From assembly GCA_028687545.1 (NCBI GenBank), contig JAQTZZ010000002.1, forward strand, positions 124,001 through 188,000: DNA of 64,000 nt. Reading direction: 5' to 3'. This DNA is from Candidatus Wallbacteria bacterium. Lineage in GTDB: Bacteria; Muiribacteriota; JAQTZZ01. Within the stretch, counting starts at the first letter, position 1. Each line of letters starts with the position of its first letter. The translations under genes and the position numbers were made by a program. Below the pieces are notes generated by a model that was given only the letters and a program-made list of their open reading frames with translations, had not been told where the DNA came from and did no database searches. Positions 17,401-25,774 of the stretch are shown piece after piece.

Positions 17401-17623
17401 CGGTGAATACGAAACAGCTCTGGAAAGTTATTCCAGGCTGGAGAGTTCAGCAAAAAACCGGAAAGAAAGCCTGGAATTTCTGGAAACCGAAGGCTACATT
17501 CTCAGAAAATTAGGCAGGAGACTGCCGGCCTTGAAAAAATACCTGCAGCTTTTGAAGTTGCCAGGCCGGAAAATTCAAGCATTGAAAGCCATTCTCTGCA
17601 CGCTGATTCCTGGGAAAAACTGA
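14417..17623 (+). CDS. radical SAM/SPASM-TPR fusion protein, paralogue 1
   Basis: 1068 residues, GTG start preceded by GAGGCGG. The radical SAM domain begins at once: FGVTDRCNLNCIMC carries the CxxxCxxC cluster (Cys17, 21, 24), with FWNGESFLHPDF and NFSIDAVNEPTYNSIRR as later core motifs. A SPASM-type Cys-rich segment lies at ~299-367 (NPCPHLF, GEVTVCCRDPF, GNLKDSGFSEIW, GCVHC) and should bind auxiliary Fe-S. From ~405 to the end are TPR-like helical repeats, including three ~140-residue modules. Known: SPASM radical SAM enzymes mature peptides or proteins. The substrate here is unknown and no precursor peptide was found. Inference: the TPR arm captures the substrate. First of three tandem paralogues 17-18 bp apart. 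Confidence 0.85.
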   Translation: MDLRKIEILQFGVTDRCNLNCIMCHHGTLEYQRQLKSDFSLDQFHSVLDDMARSGFQSRALYFFWNGESFLHPDFLSMLQYAYSLNAGNRLFDVVYLNTNAGLLDPEKSDLLLSLMNRSGTDVFSILNFSIDAVNEPTYNSIRRCGNFKKTIKNIKYLVRKSKESGFSHPCFVFQIVVQPGNFTEVGDFAAYWSGFLSELGLQHETVAFEDLSYSGILEKNKHLINIRSLLLKGIPDFDRKITGIWQYWKKVLIEGGNPALPELPDNLPYIVPLPELKQEALKELPPQRRFLGGPYLRKNPCPHLFKNVLIRPDGEVTVCCRDPFSLGNLKDSGFSEIWLSAEAGRKRNFDLELDFASLSPGCVHCSENDDNFFEMLHLAEISNYFQNKPPEWIVSFVKTLPENEQKLILEKALFFSESGDQAEALRLYLKLAEKDQAQAGEYLVKAGNLALGLNRVKLALSCYERACACHDDQLVNEMLALLYHKTGDCLKSSRLFLDLYRKYGNQHYLLEFLRILTLNQETAALFQADLTDLDKNTAEIEALFLLFTLNRFLNRTEICSRIADRILRGGGTFHAGECALFLFGHFSDAGNYAEALNSLKKGKKFINPDIFNFQAGEILCQAGKKSQALKYFSRLGAAGLERTLALLESLDRHQEVLEQCRNLDLNQRNWGIVKLYLSSLWKTGKYKEGRELLNTGDFAKNEEYFRLREGFVLKVKECDLFLADCYYAAGYYAAALLKLKKGKNLMEQRIFNYKAGEILDQAGKKRQALKYFQRLGKSELERTLALLDSLGRNQEILEQCRNLDLNQENWGVAKLYLSALWKTGNYREGLQLLNGDFDKNREYYKLQNGFIQKVKECDLLLAECYFAAGDYAAALAKLKKAKTLMDRKIFNYKAGEILDQAGKKRQALKYFRCLGMIGLERTLMLLDELGRDQEVLEQCRALDLNQMNWGIAKLYLSTLWKTGNYREGLQLFQNCNFEKNKEYYRRLGGFALETGEYETALESYSRLESSAKNRKESLEFLETEGYILRKLGRRLPALKKYLQLLKLPGRKIQALKAILCTLIPGKN
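16199..17390 (+). repeat. three tandem ~140-residue coding modules
   Basis: Inside paralogue 1 the same unit restarts at about 16199, 16619 and 17036 (periods 420 and 417 bp). Each begins with an ALxxLKKGK-like helix and runs through AGKKxQALKYF, ERTLxLLxxL, QCRxLDLNQ and LYLSxLWKTG. The third unit changes course near its end into the common C-terminal tail. Paralogues 2 and 3 contain only one copy of this unit. Confidence 0.85.
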
Positions 17624-17640
17624 ATCTCGCTGAGGTGTGC

Positions 17641-20274
17641 GTGAACTTAAGAAAAATCGATATCCTCCAGTTTGCAGTCACTGACCGCTGCAACCTGAAA
17701 TGCATCATGTGCCATCATGGTACGCTTGAGTATCAGAGGCAGTTGAAAAGTGATTTCAGCCTGGACCTTTTCCGGGGAGTGCTGGACGACATGGCTGGAA
17801 ACGGCTTCAGTGCAAGGGCGCTCTATTTTTTCTGGAACGGGGAAGCTTTTCTGCTGCCGGATTTTTTGCCGATGCTCCAGTCTGCTTACAGTCTGAATTC
17901 AAGAACCCGGCTGTTCGACGTGGTTTACCTGAACACTAATGCCGGATTGCTCGATCCTGAAAAATCAGATCAGCTGCTTTCCCTTTTGAGCACTGACAAA
18001 TCTAATGCTTTCTGCGTGCTGAATTTTTCCATAGACGCTGTGAATGAGCAGACATACAACTCCATCCGCAGGGGCGGAAATTTCAGGAAAACAGTGGAAA
18101 ACATCAAGTACCTGGTGAGAAAAGGATCTGAATCAGGGTTATCCAGCCTCTATTTCATCTTCCAGATCATAGTTCAGCCTGGAAATTTCAGCGAAGTGGG
18201 AGATTTTGCAGCTTACTGGAGCGGATTCCTCTCTGAACTTCAGCTGCCGCATGAAACCGTGGCGCTTATGGATCTGTCGTATTTAGGGATCCAGGAAAAA
18301 AAGAAACATCTGATAAACATCAGGCCGCTTCTGTTGAAAGGTTCCCCTGAATTCGACCGCAAAACAGAGGGAATCTGGAACTACTGGAAAAAAGTCCTGA
18401 CTGAAGGTGAAAATCCTCCACTTCCGGAACTGCCGGATGATCGGCATTACATCGTGCCGCTTCCTGAACTGAATCTGGCGGCAAGAGAAAAACTCGCTCC
18501 GCAAAGGCGGTTCTTAGGCGGAGATTATCTCCGCAAAAATCCCTGCCCTTATTTGTTTAAAAATGTGCTGATCAGGCCTGACGGGGAAGTCAGCGTCTGC
18601 TGCCGCGACCCGTTTTCCCTTGGCAACCTGAAAAACAGCAGATTCTCTGAAATCTGGCTTTCTGCCGAGGCAGACCAGATGCGAAAATTGAGCTTGAATC
18701 TGGATTTTGCATCCCTCTCGCCAGGCTGCGTCCATTGCAGTGAAAGCGACGAATCTTTCTGGGAGATGCTGCATCTTGCGGAAATCAGCAGTTTTTACCA
18801 GGACCATCCGCCTGAGCGGATTGTATCTTTTGTGAGAACACTTCCTGAAGAGGATCAAAAGCTGATTCTGGAGAAAGCCCTCTTTTTTTCCGAATCCGGA
18901 GATCTTCCTGAAGCATATCGCCTGTTTTCAATGCTTGATGACTCGATGATCAGCTTGTCAGCACGGGCTTATTATGAATTCAAAACCGGGAAAATGGAAG
19001 AAGCTGTAAAGGATTATCTGAAACTGCTTCAATACCCTGAATTGAAAAACCGCGGTGAAGTCATGCTTTCGCTGGCGATTTTGAAAATCGGGGAACAGAA
19101 GAATGAAGAAGGACTCTACTGGCTGGAGCAGGCTGAAAAAATTATTCCGAAACATCCCTTGGTGATTGAACAAAAAGCATACCTTTTAATGTCTGCTGAT
19201 CCGCAAAAAGCTCTGGAGTACTTCAATCAGGCAGGGTCGTTTTTTAAGAATCAGCTTTTAACCCGGGAAAAACAAGATCTCTTTAGTTCTGAGCGAGCTT
19301 CCGGATATTATGCAAATGAAAGACATCTGAATGAGATGCTGGCTTTGTTATACAATAAAACAGGAGATTATCCCAAATCCTGTTGCTGGTTTCTCAGTTT
19401 GTACAAGAAATACGGAAACGAACATTATTTGCTTGAATTTTTACGCATCCTCTCTCTGAATCCGGATACTGCGCCTTTATTCAGGGACGATTTGACTGAT
19501 CTGGATAAAAATGCCGGTGAAACTGAATCGCTCTTCCTTCTGTTTACACTCAACCGCTATCTGAACAGGAATGAAATCTGTTTCAGGGTCGCAAACCGGA
19601 TCCTACGCGAACAACCAGGCACGCTTCCTGCCAGAGAATGCGCTTTGTTTCTGTCTGGTTATTGTATGGACGCCGGAAACTATGCAATTGCCCTCTCTGG
19701 ATTGAAAAAGGGAAAAAAACTTATGGATCAGGAGACATTTAATTACAAAGCCGGGGAAATTTTAGAAAAGGCAGGGAAAAAGAAGCAGGCCTTAAAGTAC
19801 TTCATGCGTCTTTCTGAGGACGGTTTGGAACGGAAGCTGGCTTTGCTTGATTCTCTGGGCAGATCTCAGGAAATACTGGAATTTTGCAGCAGCGTGGATT
19901 TGAATCAAAAAAGCTGGGGTGTGATGAAAGTGTTTCTCTCCTCATTGTGGAAGACAGGAAAATACCAGGAAGGCTTGAAACTGATTAACAATTTTAAATT
20001 TGATAAAAATGAAGATTACTATCGGATGCAGGGTGGATTCGCCCTGGAAGGGGGTGAATATGAAACTGCCCTGAAAAGTTACGCCCTGCTGGAAAATAAT
20101 ACGGAAAACGGAAAGGATCGGCTGGAATTTCTGGAAACAGAAGCCTACATTCTCAGAAAACTGGGCAGAAAGCTGGAAGCTTTGAAAAAATACCTGCGGC
20201 TGCTGAAGTTTCCTGGCAGGCGAATTCATGCATTGAAAGCCATGCTCTGCACGCTGATCCCGGGGAAAAACTGA
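17641..20274 (+). CDS. radical SAM/SPASM-TPR fusion protein, paralogue 2
   Basis: 877 residues from the GTG at 17641. I chose it because TGAGGTG lies just upstream and the N-terminus then aligns with paralogue 1; an in-frame GTG six bases earlier is possible. The radical SAM core FAVTDRCNLKCIMC and the SPASM segment (NPCPYLF, GEVSVCCRDPF, GCVHC) are nearly the same as in paralogue 1. The TPR arm differs: it has one partial copy of a middle unit (LKNRGEVMLSLAILKIGEQ, IEQKAYLLMSADPQKALEYF) and a single C-terminal ~140-residue unit ending TLIPGKN. It begins 17 bp after paralogue 1 stops, so the genes are probably co-transcribed. Same unknown substrate. Confidence 0.85.
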   Translation: MNLRKIDILQFAVTDRCNLKCIMCHHGTLEYQRQLKSDFSLDLFRGVLDDMAGNGFSARALYFFWNGEAFLLPDFLPMLQSAYSLNSRTRLFDVVYLNTNAGLLDPEKSDQLLSLLSTDKSNAFCVLNFSIDAVNEQTYNSIRRGGNFRKTVENIKYLVRKGSESGLSSLYFIFQIIVQPGNFSEVGDFAAYWSGFLSELQLPHETVALMDLSYLGIQEKKKHLINIRPLLLKGSPEFDRKTEGIWNYWKKVLTEGENPPLPELPDDRHYIVPLPELNLAAREKLAPQRRFLGGDYLRKNPCPYLFKNVLIRPDGEVSVCCRDPFSLGNLKNSRFSEIWLSAEADQMRKLSLNLDFASLSPGCVHCSESDESFWEMLHLAEISSFYQDHPPERIVSFVRTLPEEDQKLILEKALFFSESGDLPEAYRLFSMLDDSMISLSARAYYEFKTGKMEEAVKDYLKLLQYPELKNRGEVMLSLAILKIGEQKNEEGLYWLEQAEKIIPKHPLVIEQKAYLLMSADPQKALEYFNQAGSFFKNQLLTREKQDLFSSERASGYYANERHLNEMLALLYNKTGDYPKSCCWFLSLYKKYGNEHYLLEFLRILSLNPDTAPLFRDDLTDLDKNAGETESLFLLFTLNRYLNRNEICFRVANRILREQPGTLPARECALFLSGYCMDAGNYAIALSGLKKGKKLMDQETFNYKAGEILEKAGKKKQALKYFMRLSEDGLERKLALLDSLGRSQEILEFCSSVDLNQKSWGVMKVFLSSLWKTGKYQEGLKLINNFKFDKNEDYYRMQGGFALEGGEYETALKSYALLENNTENGKDRLEFLETEAYILRKLGRKLEALKKYLRLLKFPGRRIHALKAMLCTLIPGKN

Positions 20275-20292
20275 ACACGCGATGAGGTGTGC

Positions 20293-23200
20293 GTGAATTT
20301 AAGAGAAATCGAGATTCTTCAGTTTGCAGTCACTGACCGCTGCAATCTCAAATGCATCATGTGCCATCAAGGCACGCTGGAGTATCAGAAACAGATAAAG
20401 CGTGATTTCAGCCTGGACCTTTTCCGGGGAGTGCTGGACGACATGGCCGGAAACGGCTTCAGTGCAAGGGCGCTTTATTTTTTCTGGAACGGGGAAACGT
20501 TTCTGCATCCGGATTTTCTATCAATGCTTCACTATGCATACAACCTGAATGCAAAAAACAGGATCTTTGACGTGGCTTATTTGAACACCAATGCAGGGTT
20601 GCTGGATCCTGAAAAATCCGATCAGCTGATTTCCATCCTGGACAGGAGCGGCTCGAATGTTCTCAGCATCCTGAATTTTTCGATAGACGCAGTGAATGAA
20701 CAGACTTACAAAGCCATCCGCAGGGGCGGGAATTTCAGAAAAACAGTGGAAAACATCAAGTATCTGGTCAGGAAAAGATCTGATTCAGGGTTGTCCAGCC
20801 TCTATTTTATTTTCCAGATCATAGTGCAGCCCGGAAATTTCAATGAAGTGGAGGATTTTTCTGCTTACTGGAGCGGATTCCTGTCGGAACTGAAATTACC
20901 GCATGAAATTGTAGCGCTTGAGGATCTGTCGTATCTGGAAATAAGTGAGAAAAAGAAGCATTTGATTAACATCAGGCCTCTTCTGACCAAGGGAATTCCT
21001 GACTTCGACCGCAAAGCAGCTGGAATCTGGAATTACTGGAAAAATGTTCTGATCCGAAGAGAGCGGGAAAATCCCCAGCTTCCGGAAATACCGGATGATC
21101 GATGTTACATCGTTCCGATTCCAGAACTCAATCTGGCTGCTTTAGAAAATCAGGCACCGCAAAGGCGATTCCTAGGCGGAACATACCTGCGGAAAAATCC
21201 CTGCCCCTACCTATTTAAGACCGCGTTGATCAAACCTGACGGAGAGGTTACTGTCTGCTGCCGAGACCCGTTCCACCTGGGGAATCTGAACCAGAACAGA
21301 TTTTCTGAAATCTGGCTCTCCCCTGATTCTGATAAAAAGAGAAATCTGAGTTTGAACTTGGACTTTGCCGCACTCTCTCCTGGTTGTGTCCATTGCAGTG
21401 ATTGTGATGAATCATTCTGGAAAATGCTTTATCTTCCTGAAATCAGTAATTTTTATCAAAACAATCCTCCTGAGCAAGTTGTTTCCTTTGTAAGAACTCT
21501 TCCGGAAAAAGAGCAAAAACTGATCCTGGAGAAAGCTCTCTTTTTTTCCGAATCCGGTGATATTGCCTTGGCAGATCGCCTGTTTTCAATGCTCGATGAT
21601 TCGGCGATCAATTTGATCGCCCGTGCCTCTTTTGAAGTCAAAACAGGGAAAACCGGGGAAGCGGTAAGAGATTATCTGAGACTGCTTGAATATCCTGAGC
21701 TGAAAAACCGGGGAGAGATTTTCCTCTCAGTGGCGATTCTGAAAATCAGGGAACATAAAAATGGTGAAGGTCTGCACTGGTTGGACCAGGCTGAAAATTT
21801 GATTCCTGATCACCCAAAATTGATTGAACAAAAAGCCTATCTTTTAATGTCCGCTGAACCGCAAAAAGCGCTGGAATATTTTCTCAGACTGGCCGCTCTG
21901 GCTGATAAATCCGAAAAGATCAGGATTTATCTGAACTGTGCTCTACTCTGCTTTAAAACTCAAAATTCCGAGAAAGCCCTGGAATATTTGTGTCAAGCAG
22001 AACCGTTTCTTCCGGAAAACATTAGTGCTCCCGAAGATCTGGCCATCCGGGCATATCTGCTGGAAAAATTTGGAAAAACAGATGATGCGGTCAGGGATTA
22101 TCTGAAACTGCTTGATTATCCGGATTTGAAAAACCGGGGAGAAATAATGCTTTCGCTGGGACTCCTAAAACTCGGGATCCAAAAAAATGATGAGGGGCTG
22201 TATTGGCTGAATCAGGCTGAACAATTGATTCCTGATCACCCCAAACTGATCGAACAAAAAGCCTATCTTTTGATGTCCGCTGAACCGCAAAAAGCGCTGG
22301 AATATTTTCTCAGACTGGCCGCTCTGGCTGATAAATCCGAAAAGGGACGGATCTATCTAGCTTCCGCGTTTCTATCACAAAAAATGCGAAACCCTGAGAA
22401 AACCCTGGAATATTTGAGACAGGCTGAGCCATTTCTTCCGGATGAGATTGTTACTGGGGAAGTGCTGACCCAGAAAGCACATTTACTGGAAAATCTGGGA
22501 AAAACTGAAGAAGCATTCCAGGCATATCTGAAATTAATCGAAAAAAATGGCCCGGCGACAGGAGAACATCAGCTCAAAGCCGGATATCTTGCACTGGAAT
22601 TGAAAGATGAAAAGCAGGCATTGACCTGCTTTGAGAGCGCTTCCAGATATTGCACCAATGAATTGAGAATTAACGAAGTTCTGGCTTCCTTATACCGTAA
22701 AGAAGGAGATTATTCCAAATCCTGCTGCCTATTTCTCGGTTTGCATAAAAAATTCGGAAGCGAGCATTATCTGCTGGAATTTTTACGGACCCTCTCCCTG
22801 CATCCGGAAGTAGTGCCTTTATTTAGTGATGATTTGACTGATCTGGATAAAAGTGCCACTGAATCTGAAGCGCTTTTTCTTCTGTTCTCACTCAACCGCT
22901 CCCTGAATCGGACTGAAACCTGCTTCAAAATCACAGAACGGCTGTTATCTGAAAAGGCCGCCAGTCCATATGAAAAAGAGTGCGCTTTGTTTTCAGCAGA
23001 GTATTTTTCAGCAGCCGGCAATTACGCTGCTGCCCTTTTCAGGCTGAAAAAGGGGAGAAAGCAGATTGATCAGCAGACTTTTAATTATCAGACAGGTGAA
23101 ATCCTTAATAAAGCAGGCAAAAAGAGACTGGCACTTAAATATTTCAGGAAGCTTGGTGAAGCCGGATTGGAACGCACCCTGGCTCTGCTTGATTCCATGG

Positions 23201-23616
23201 ACAGATCTCTGGAAGTGCTGGAACTTTGCCGAAATCTGGAGCTGATTCAAAAGAACTGGGGTAAAGTGAAATTGTATCTCTTGTCTTTATGGAAAACAGG
23301 AAAATATCAGGAAGGCATGCAAGTGTTCAATAATGGCAATTTTGACAAAAATGAGGAATATTACAGGCTGCAGGGTGGATTTGCGCTTAAAACAGGGGAA
23401 TCTGAAACGGCCCTGGCAAGTTACGCGATGCTTGAAAATACGGCAAAAAGCGAGAAAGACAGGTTGGAGTTCCTGGAAACCGAGGGATACATTCTCAGAA
23501 AATTGGGCAGGAAGAGAGAGGCCTTGAAAAAATATTACCGGATTTTGAAGTCGTCTGGCCGTAAAATTCATGCTCTGAAAGCCATGCTCTGCACGTTTCT
23601 TCCAGGGAAAAACTGA
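20293..23616 (+). CDS. radical SAM/SPASM-TPR fusion protein, paralogue 3
   Basis: 1107 residues from the GTG at 20293, preceded by GATGAGGTG as in paralogue 2. Radical SAM motif FAVTDRCNLKCIMC; SPASM segment NPCPYLF, GEVTVCCRDPF, GCVHCSDCDESF with an extra Cys. The TPR arm carries two copies of a 142-residue middle unit, partly near-identical at DNA level, then the shared C-terminal unit ending TFLPGKN. It is the longest of the three and last in the operon; a structured repeat follows 17 bp after the stop and the next gene is convergent. The near-identical first ~400 residues of all three paralogues suggest the same chemistry, with different reach or specificity set by the TPR arm. Confidence 0.85.
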   Translation: MNLREIEILQFAVTDRCNLKCIMCHQGTLEYQKQIKRDFSLDLFRGVLDDMAGNGFSARALYFFWNGETFLHPDFLSMLHYAYNLNAKNRIFDVAYLNTNAGLLDPEKSDQLISILDRSGSNVLSILNFSIDAVNEQTYKAIRRGGNFRKTVENIKYLVRKRSDSGLSSLYFIFQIIVQPGNFNEVEDFSAYWSGFLSELKLPHEIVALEDLSYLEISEKKKHLINIRPLLTKGIPDFDRKAAGIWNYWKNVLIRRERENPQLPEIPDDRCYIVPIPELNLAALENQAPQRRFLGGTYLRKNPCPYLFKTALIKPDGEVTVCCRDPFHLGNLNQNRFSEIWLSPDSDKKRNLSLNLDFAALSPGCVHCSDCDESFWKMLYLPEISNFYQNNPPEQVVSFVRTLPEKEQKLILEKALFFSESGDIALADRLFSMLDDSAINLIARASFEVKTGKTGEAVRDYLRLLEYPELKNRGEIFLSVAILKIREHKNGEGLHWLDQAENLIPDHPKLIEQKAYLLMSAEPQKALEYFLRLAALADKSEKIRIYLNCALLCFKTQNSEKALEYLCQAEPFLPENISAPEDLAIRAYLLEKFGKTDDAVRDYLKLLDYPDLKNRGEIMLSLGLLKLGIQKNDEGLYWLNQAEQLIPDHPKLIEQKAYLLMSAEPQKALEYFLRLAALADKSEKGRIYLASAFLSQKMRNPEKTLEYLRQAEPFLPDEIVTGEVLTQKAHLLENLGKTEEAFQAYLKLIEKNGPATGEHQLKAGYLALELKDEKQALTCFESASRYCTNELRINEVLASLYRKEGDYSKSCCLFLGLHKKFGSEHYLLEFLRTLSLHPEVVPLFSDDLTDLDKSATESEALFLLFSLNRSLNRTETCFKITERLLSEKAASPYEKECALFSAEYFSAAGNYAAALFRLKKGRKQIDQQTFNYQTGEILNKAGKKRLALKYFRKLGEAGLERTLALLDSMDRSLEVLELCRNLELIQKNWGKVKLYLLSLWKTGKYQEGMQVFNNGNFDKNEEYYRLQGGFALKTGESETALASYAMLENTAKSEKDRLEFLETEGYILRKLGRKREALKKYYRILKSSGRKIHALKAMLCTFLPGKN
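21801..21918 (+). repeat. internal direct repeat in paralogue 3, unit 1 (118 bp)
   Basis: This 118-bp stretch recurs at 22227-22344, exactly 426 bp (142 codons) downstream, with about four silent or near-silent differences. It encodes IPDHPKLIEQKAYLLMSAEP and the helices after it. The surrounding 142-residue unit is also repeated but more diverged. Confidence 0.9.
22227..22344 (+). repeat. internal direct repeat in paralogue 3, unit 2 (118 bp)
   Basis: Second copy of the repeat at 21801-21918. The sharp contrast between this nearly identical stretch and the more diverged flanks suggests a recent in-frame duplication or gene conversion within the TPR arm. Confidence 0.9.
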
Positions 23617-23633
23617 AGTTTCTATACCATGTA

Positions 23634-23798
23634 CGGTAAATTTTGGTGGTGTGCAGCCGGATGTTTTTCGTGGACAATGATTTGTGGCGGGTCCTGTCTC
23701 TGCGTTACCCTTTTCTTTTCTTCGGTGGGCTCAGAAAATTAAAGGGTAACTCCGGCCACCCCACAAGGTTTCAGAAGAATAAATTGGAAAATTTACCC
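23634..23798. repeat. structured MITE-like repeat, copy B
   Basis: Same orientation and shell as the element at 11891-12061: GGTGTGCAGCC, GATTTGTGGCGGGTCCTGTC, then GGCCACCCCACAAGG. Its ends are inverted (GGTAAATTTT left; GGGTAAATTTTCC reading in from the right). The central hairpin (23704-23750) has arms GTTACCCTTT/AAAGGGTAAC, a small internal loop and TTTTCT/AGAAAA: unrelated in sequence to copy A but equivalent in shape. It sits between the convergent 3' ends of the third radical SAM gene and kdtA, where it could also stop transcription. Confidence 0.75.
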
Positions 23799-23805
23799 GC
23801 ACGAA

Positions 23806-24966
23806 TCACTTTCTCAATATCTCAGCTTCCAGCGCCTGATATTTCTTCATGTTTTCATAAACAGCCAGATCAAAGCCATCCCAGTCGGGCATCACAACTG
23901 ACTCCAGCGCTGAAATAAGTTCAGCCGCGTCACTGATTTTCACTCCGATCCTGAGCCGCTCCAGCAGTTCAGACTCGATTGCGAAATTCCGCATGAACGG
24001 CCCGTAAATCACCCGGCAGCCGGCCTGGGCCGGTTCCAGGATATTGTGGCCTCCCAGATTGAGGAAACTTCCGCCCACAAAGGCAAATTGAGCCCTGCCG
24101 TAAAATTCAGCCAGCACTCCCATCCTGTCGATCAGCAGAAAGTCGCCATACCAGTTTTCCCCTGAGCTTAAAAGTTTGCCTGTAAAACCAAGATTCGACG
24201 CGTCTTTCAGCACCTGCCTGCAGCGTTCCACATTGCGCGGTGCCAGAGCTACCCTGAAGCCCTGCTTCCTGATTTCCCGCAAGGCAGCGAACAGGACTTT
24301 TTCATCCTCAAAATGCGTGCTGCCTGCAATCAGCAGTTTTTCCTTATGCGCCACTTTTACACAGCCTGGCAGGAGCTTGAAATTCACAGGCAGCCGGCAG
24401 ATGATGCCCGCTTCGTTCAGAAATCTCTGATTAAGTTCGTCTTTGGGATAGACGTTCCCATTTTTCAGACAGATTCTGTAGAGCGAAAAAAAGCGCAAAA
24501 GCTGACGATTTGCGTTAGAGAGGCGCACATTCAGCCAGAAAAGCGGGATATAGCGTTTCTTTGCAGCCAGCATCAGATTCGGCCACAGGTCCACTTCAGA
24601 GACTACTATTTTTCTTGGTTGGACTGTATCAAGCATTTTCCCGACTGCAAAGGAGAAGTCCAATGGCGCGAGCATCACTCTGCGCGTCAGGTTTTCCCAG
24701 TTTTTCTTCAAGTGAGCAACTAGCTCTGTGTCAGGAGACAGCACCAGGCAGGAGCTGGCTCGCTCGGCCATCCCTGCAATGTTTCTGAATTCCCCGAAAG
24801 AGACAGTAAAAAAAACAACTGGTTTATCAAGTTCAGGGTAATCCACAAAACCCAGCCAGGACTTGAAATTCGCGAAGCTGATCAATTCCTTGTTGTATAA
24901 ATAAACCAGAATCAGCGGAGAACAAAGCAGCAGGAAAAAAAGATAGGCAAGATCAATCAAGGCCAT
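23806..24966 (-). CDS. waaA: 3-deoxy-D-manno-octulosonic acid transferase KdtA/WaaA
   Basis: 386 residues from the ATG at 24966, which gives the usual N-terminal membrane anchor (MALIDLAYLFFLLLCSPLIL). Upstream in-frame codons would run far into the preceding gene. Motifs: IVVSEVDLWPNLM (the family's E-x-D-x-WPN), IPLFWLNVRLS, LLIAGSTHFEDEK (family AGSTHxGEE), FAFVGGSFLNLGGHNILEPAQAG (donor-site loop, GGHN.LEPA) and YGPFMRNF. Known: it transfers Kdo from CMP-Kdo to lipid IVA on the inner face of the inner membrane. Context: it overlaps the lpxL-like gene by 14 bp and is the last gene of that operon. Confidence 0.92.
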   Translation of the reverse strand: MALIDLAYLFFLLLCSPLILVYLYNKELISFANFKSWLGFVDYPELDKPVVFFTVSFGEFRNIAGMAERASSCLVLSPDTELVAHLKKNWENLTRRVMLAPLDFSFAVGKMLDTVQPRKIVVSEVDLWPNLMLAAKKRYIPLFWLNVRLSNANRQLLRFFSLYRICLKNGNVYPKDELNQRFLNEAGIICRLPVNFKLLPGCVKVAHKEKLLIAGSTHFEDEKVLFAALREIRKQGFRVALAPRNVERCRQVLKDASNLGFTGKLLSSGENWYGDFLLIDRMGVLAEFYGRAQFAFVGGSFLNLGGHNILEPAQAGCRVIYGPFMRNFAIESELLERLRIGVKISDAAELISALESVVMPDWDGFDLAVYENMKKYQALEAEILRK

Positions 24967-25774
24967 AGGTACGCTTCTTAAATCTGTCGTAAAACAACTG
25001 CCACTGTTCAGGCACTTTCCTGACAACCTGGTCGTAGAATTCAAGGTATCTGCGACTTTGATCCTCAACCGATTCATCCGGATTGGCTGAAGTCAGATTC
25101 TCAAGCACAATCCTGTGAAATCCATTTTTTTTCCGCTTCAGGTAAATTCCCACTACAGGAAGCCCGTATCGCTTTGAGAGCCTGGCAGGCCCTGCCGGGA
25201 ATGACACATCGCATCCGCACCAGGAGAGCCTGATCCCGTTCGGTCCTCCGTCATGGTCTGAGATCAGGCCCAGCACTTCCTTTTTCCTGATCAGCCTGAG
25301 AACCCCCAGAATGTTGTCATGGTCGATCAATCTGATTCCGACCTTATCCCTGTAACTGTTCAATATTTTCTCCTGCAGTTCGCTTCTGGCGCGCAAGTAG
25401 ATCGAAGTGAGCGGCAGCCCGTATGCCACCAGAGCACCTCCCAGCAGTTCCCAGTTTCCCAGATGCATTGAGAGAAAAATCATGGCTTTCCCGCTGCTGC
25501 GCGCTTTTTTCACCAGTTCCTGATCGAGCTCGTCAAAACGCACGATCCGCCTGATCTGATCCGGAAACAGGCTGAAATAAAAAAGTTCAAAGAGCAGCTG
25601 CCCCTGCTGTCTGAAAAATTCCCTGACAGTCTTCTGAAGCTTAAATTCACTGATGTCAGGGAAAAGAGCCCGCAGATTCCGCTCAGGCACCTCGGCCAGG
25701 GAGGGGGCGCACCGATAAACAAACAGCCCGATAAGCCGGGCTGTTGAACTTCCAATCCTGTATAAAAGCATCAC
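24953..25774 (-). CDS. LpxL/HtrB-family lipid A acyltransferase
   Basis: 273 residues, somewhat shorter than E. coli LpxL (~306). The acyltransferase motif SMHLGNWELLGG (HxxxxE, His and Glu catalytic) lies at ~104-115. It is followed by SDHDGGPNG, FPAGPARLSKRYGLPVVGIY and the C-terminal PEQWQLFYDRFK, matching the family's PEQYxWxxxRFK. An N-terminal hydrophobic segment would anchor it to the inner membrane. Known: these enzymes add secondary acyl chains to Kdo2-lipid IVA. Context: its ATG overlaps the stop of the giant TPR gene (ATGA) and its end overlaps kdtA. Whether it is LpxL- or LpxM-like cannot be told. Confidence 0.85.
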   Translation of the reverse strand: MMLLYRIGSSTARLIGLFVYRCAPSLAEVPERNLRALFPDISEFKLQKTVREFFRQQGQLLFELFYFSLFPDQIRRIVRFDELDQELVKKARSSGKAMIFLSMHLGNWELLGGALVAYGLPLTSIYLRARSELQEKILNSYRDKVGIRLIDHDNILGVLRLIRKKEVLGLISDHDGGPNGIRLSWCGCDVSFPAGPARLSKRYGLPVVGIYLKRKKNGFHRIVLENLTSANPDESVEDQSRRYLEFYDQVVRKVPEQWQLFYDRFKKRTYGLD

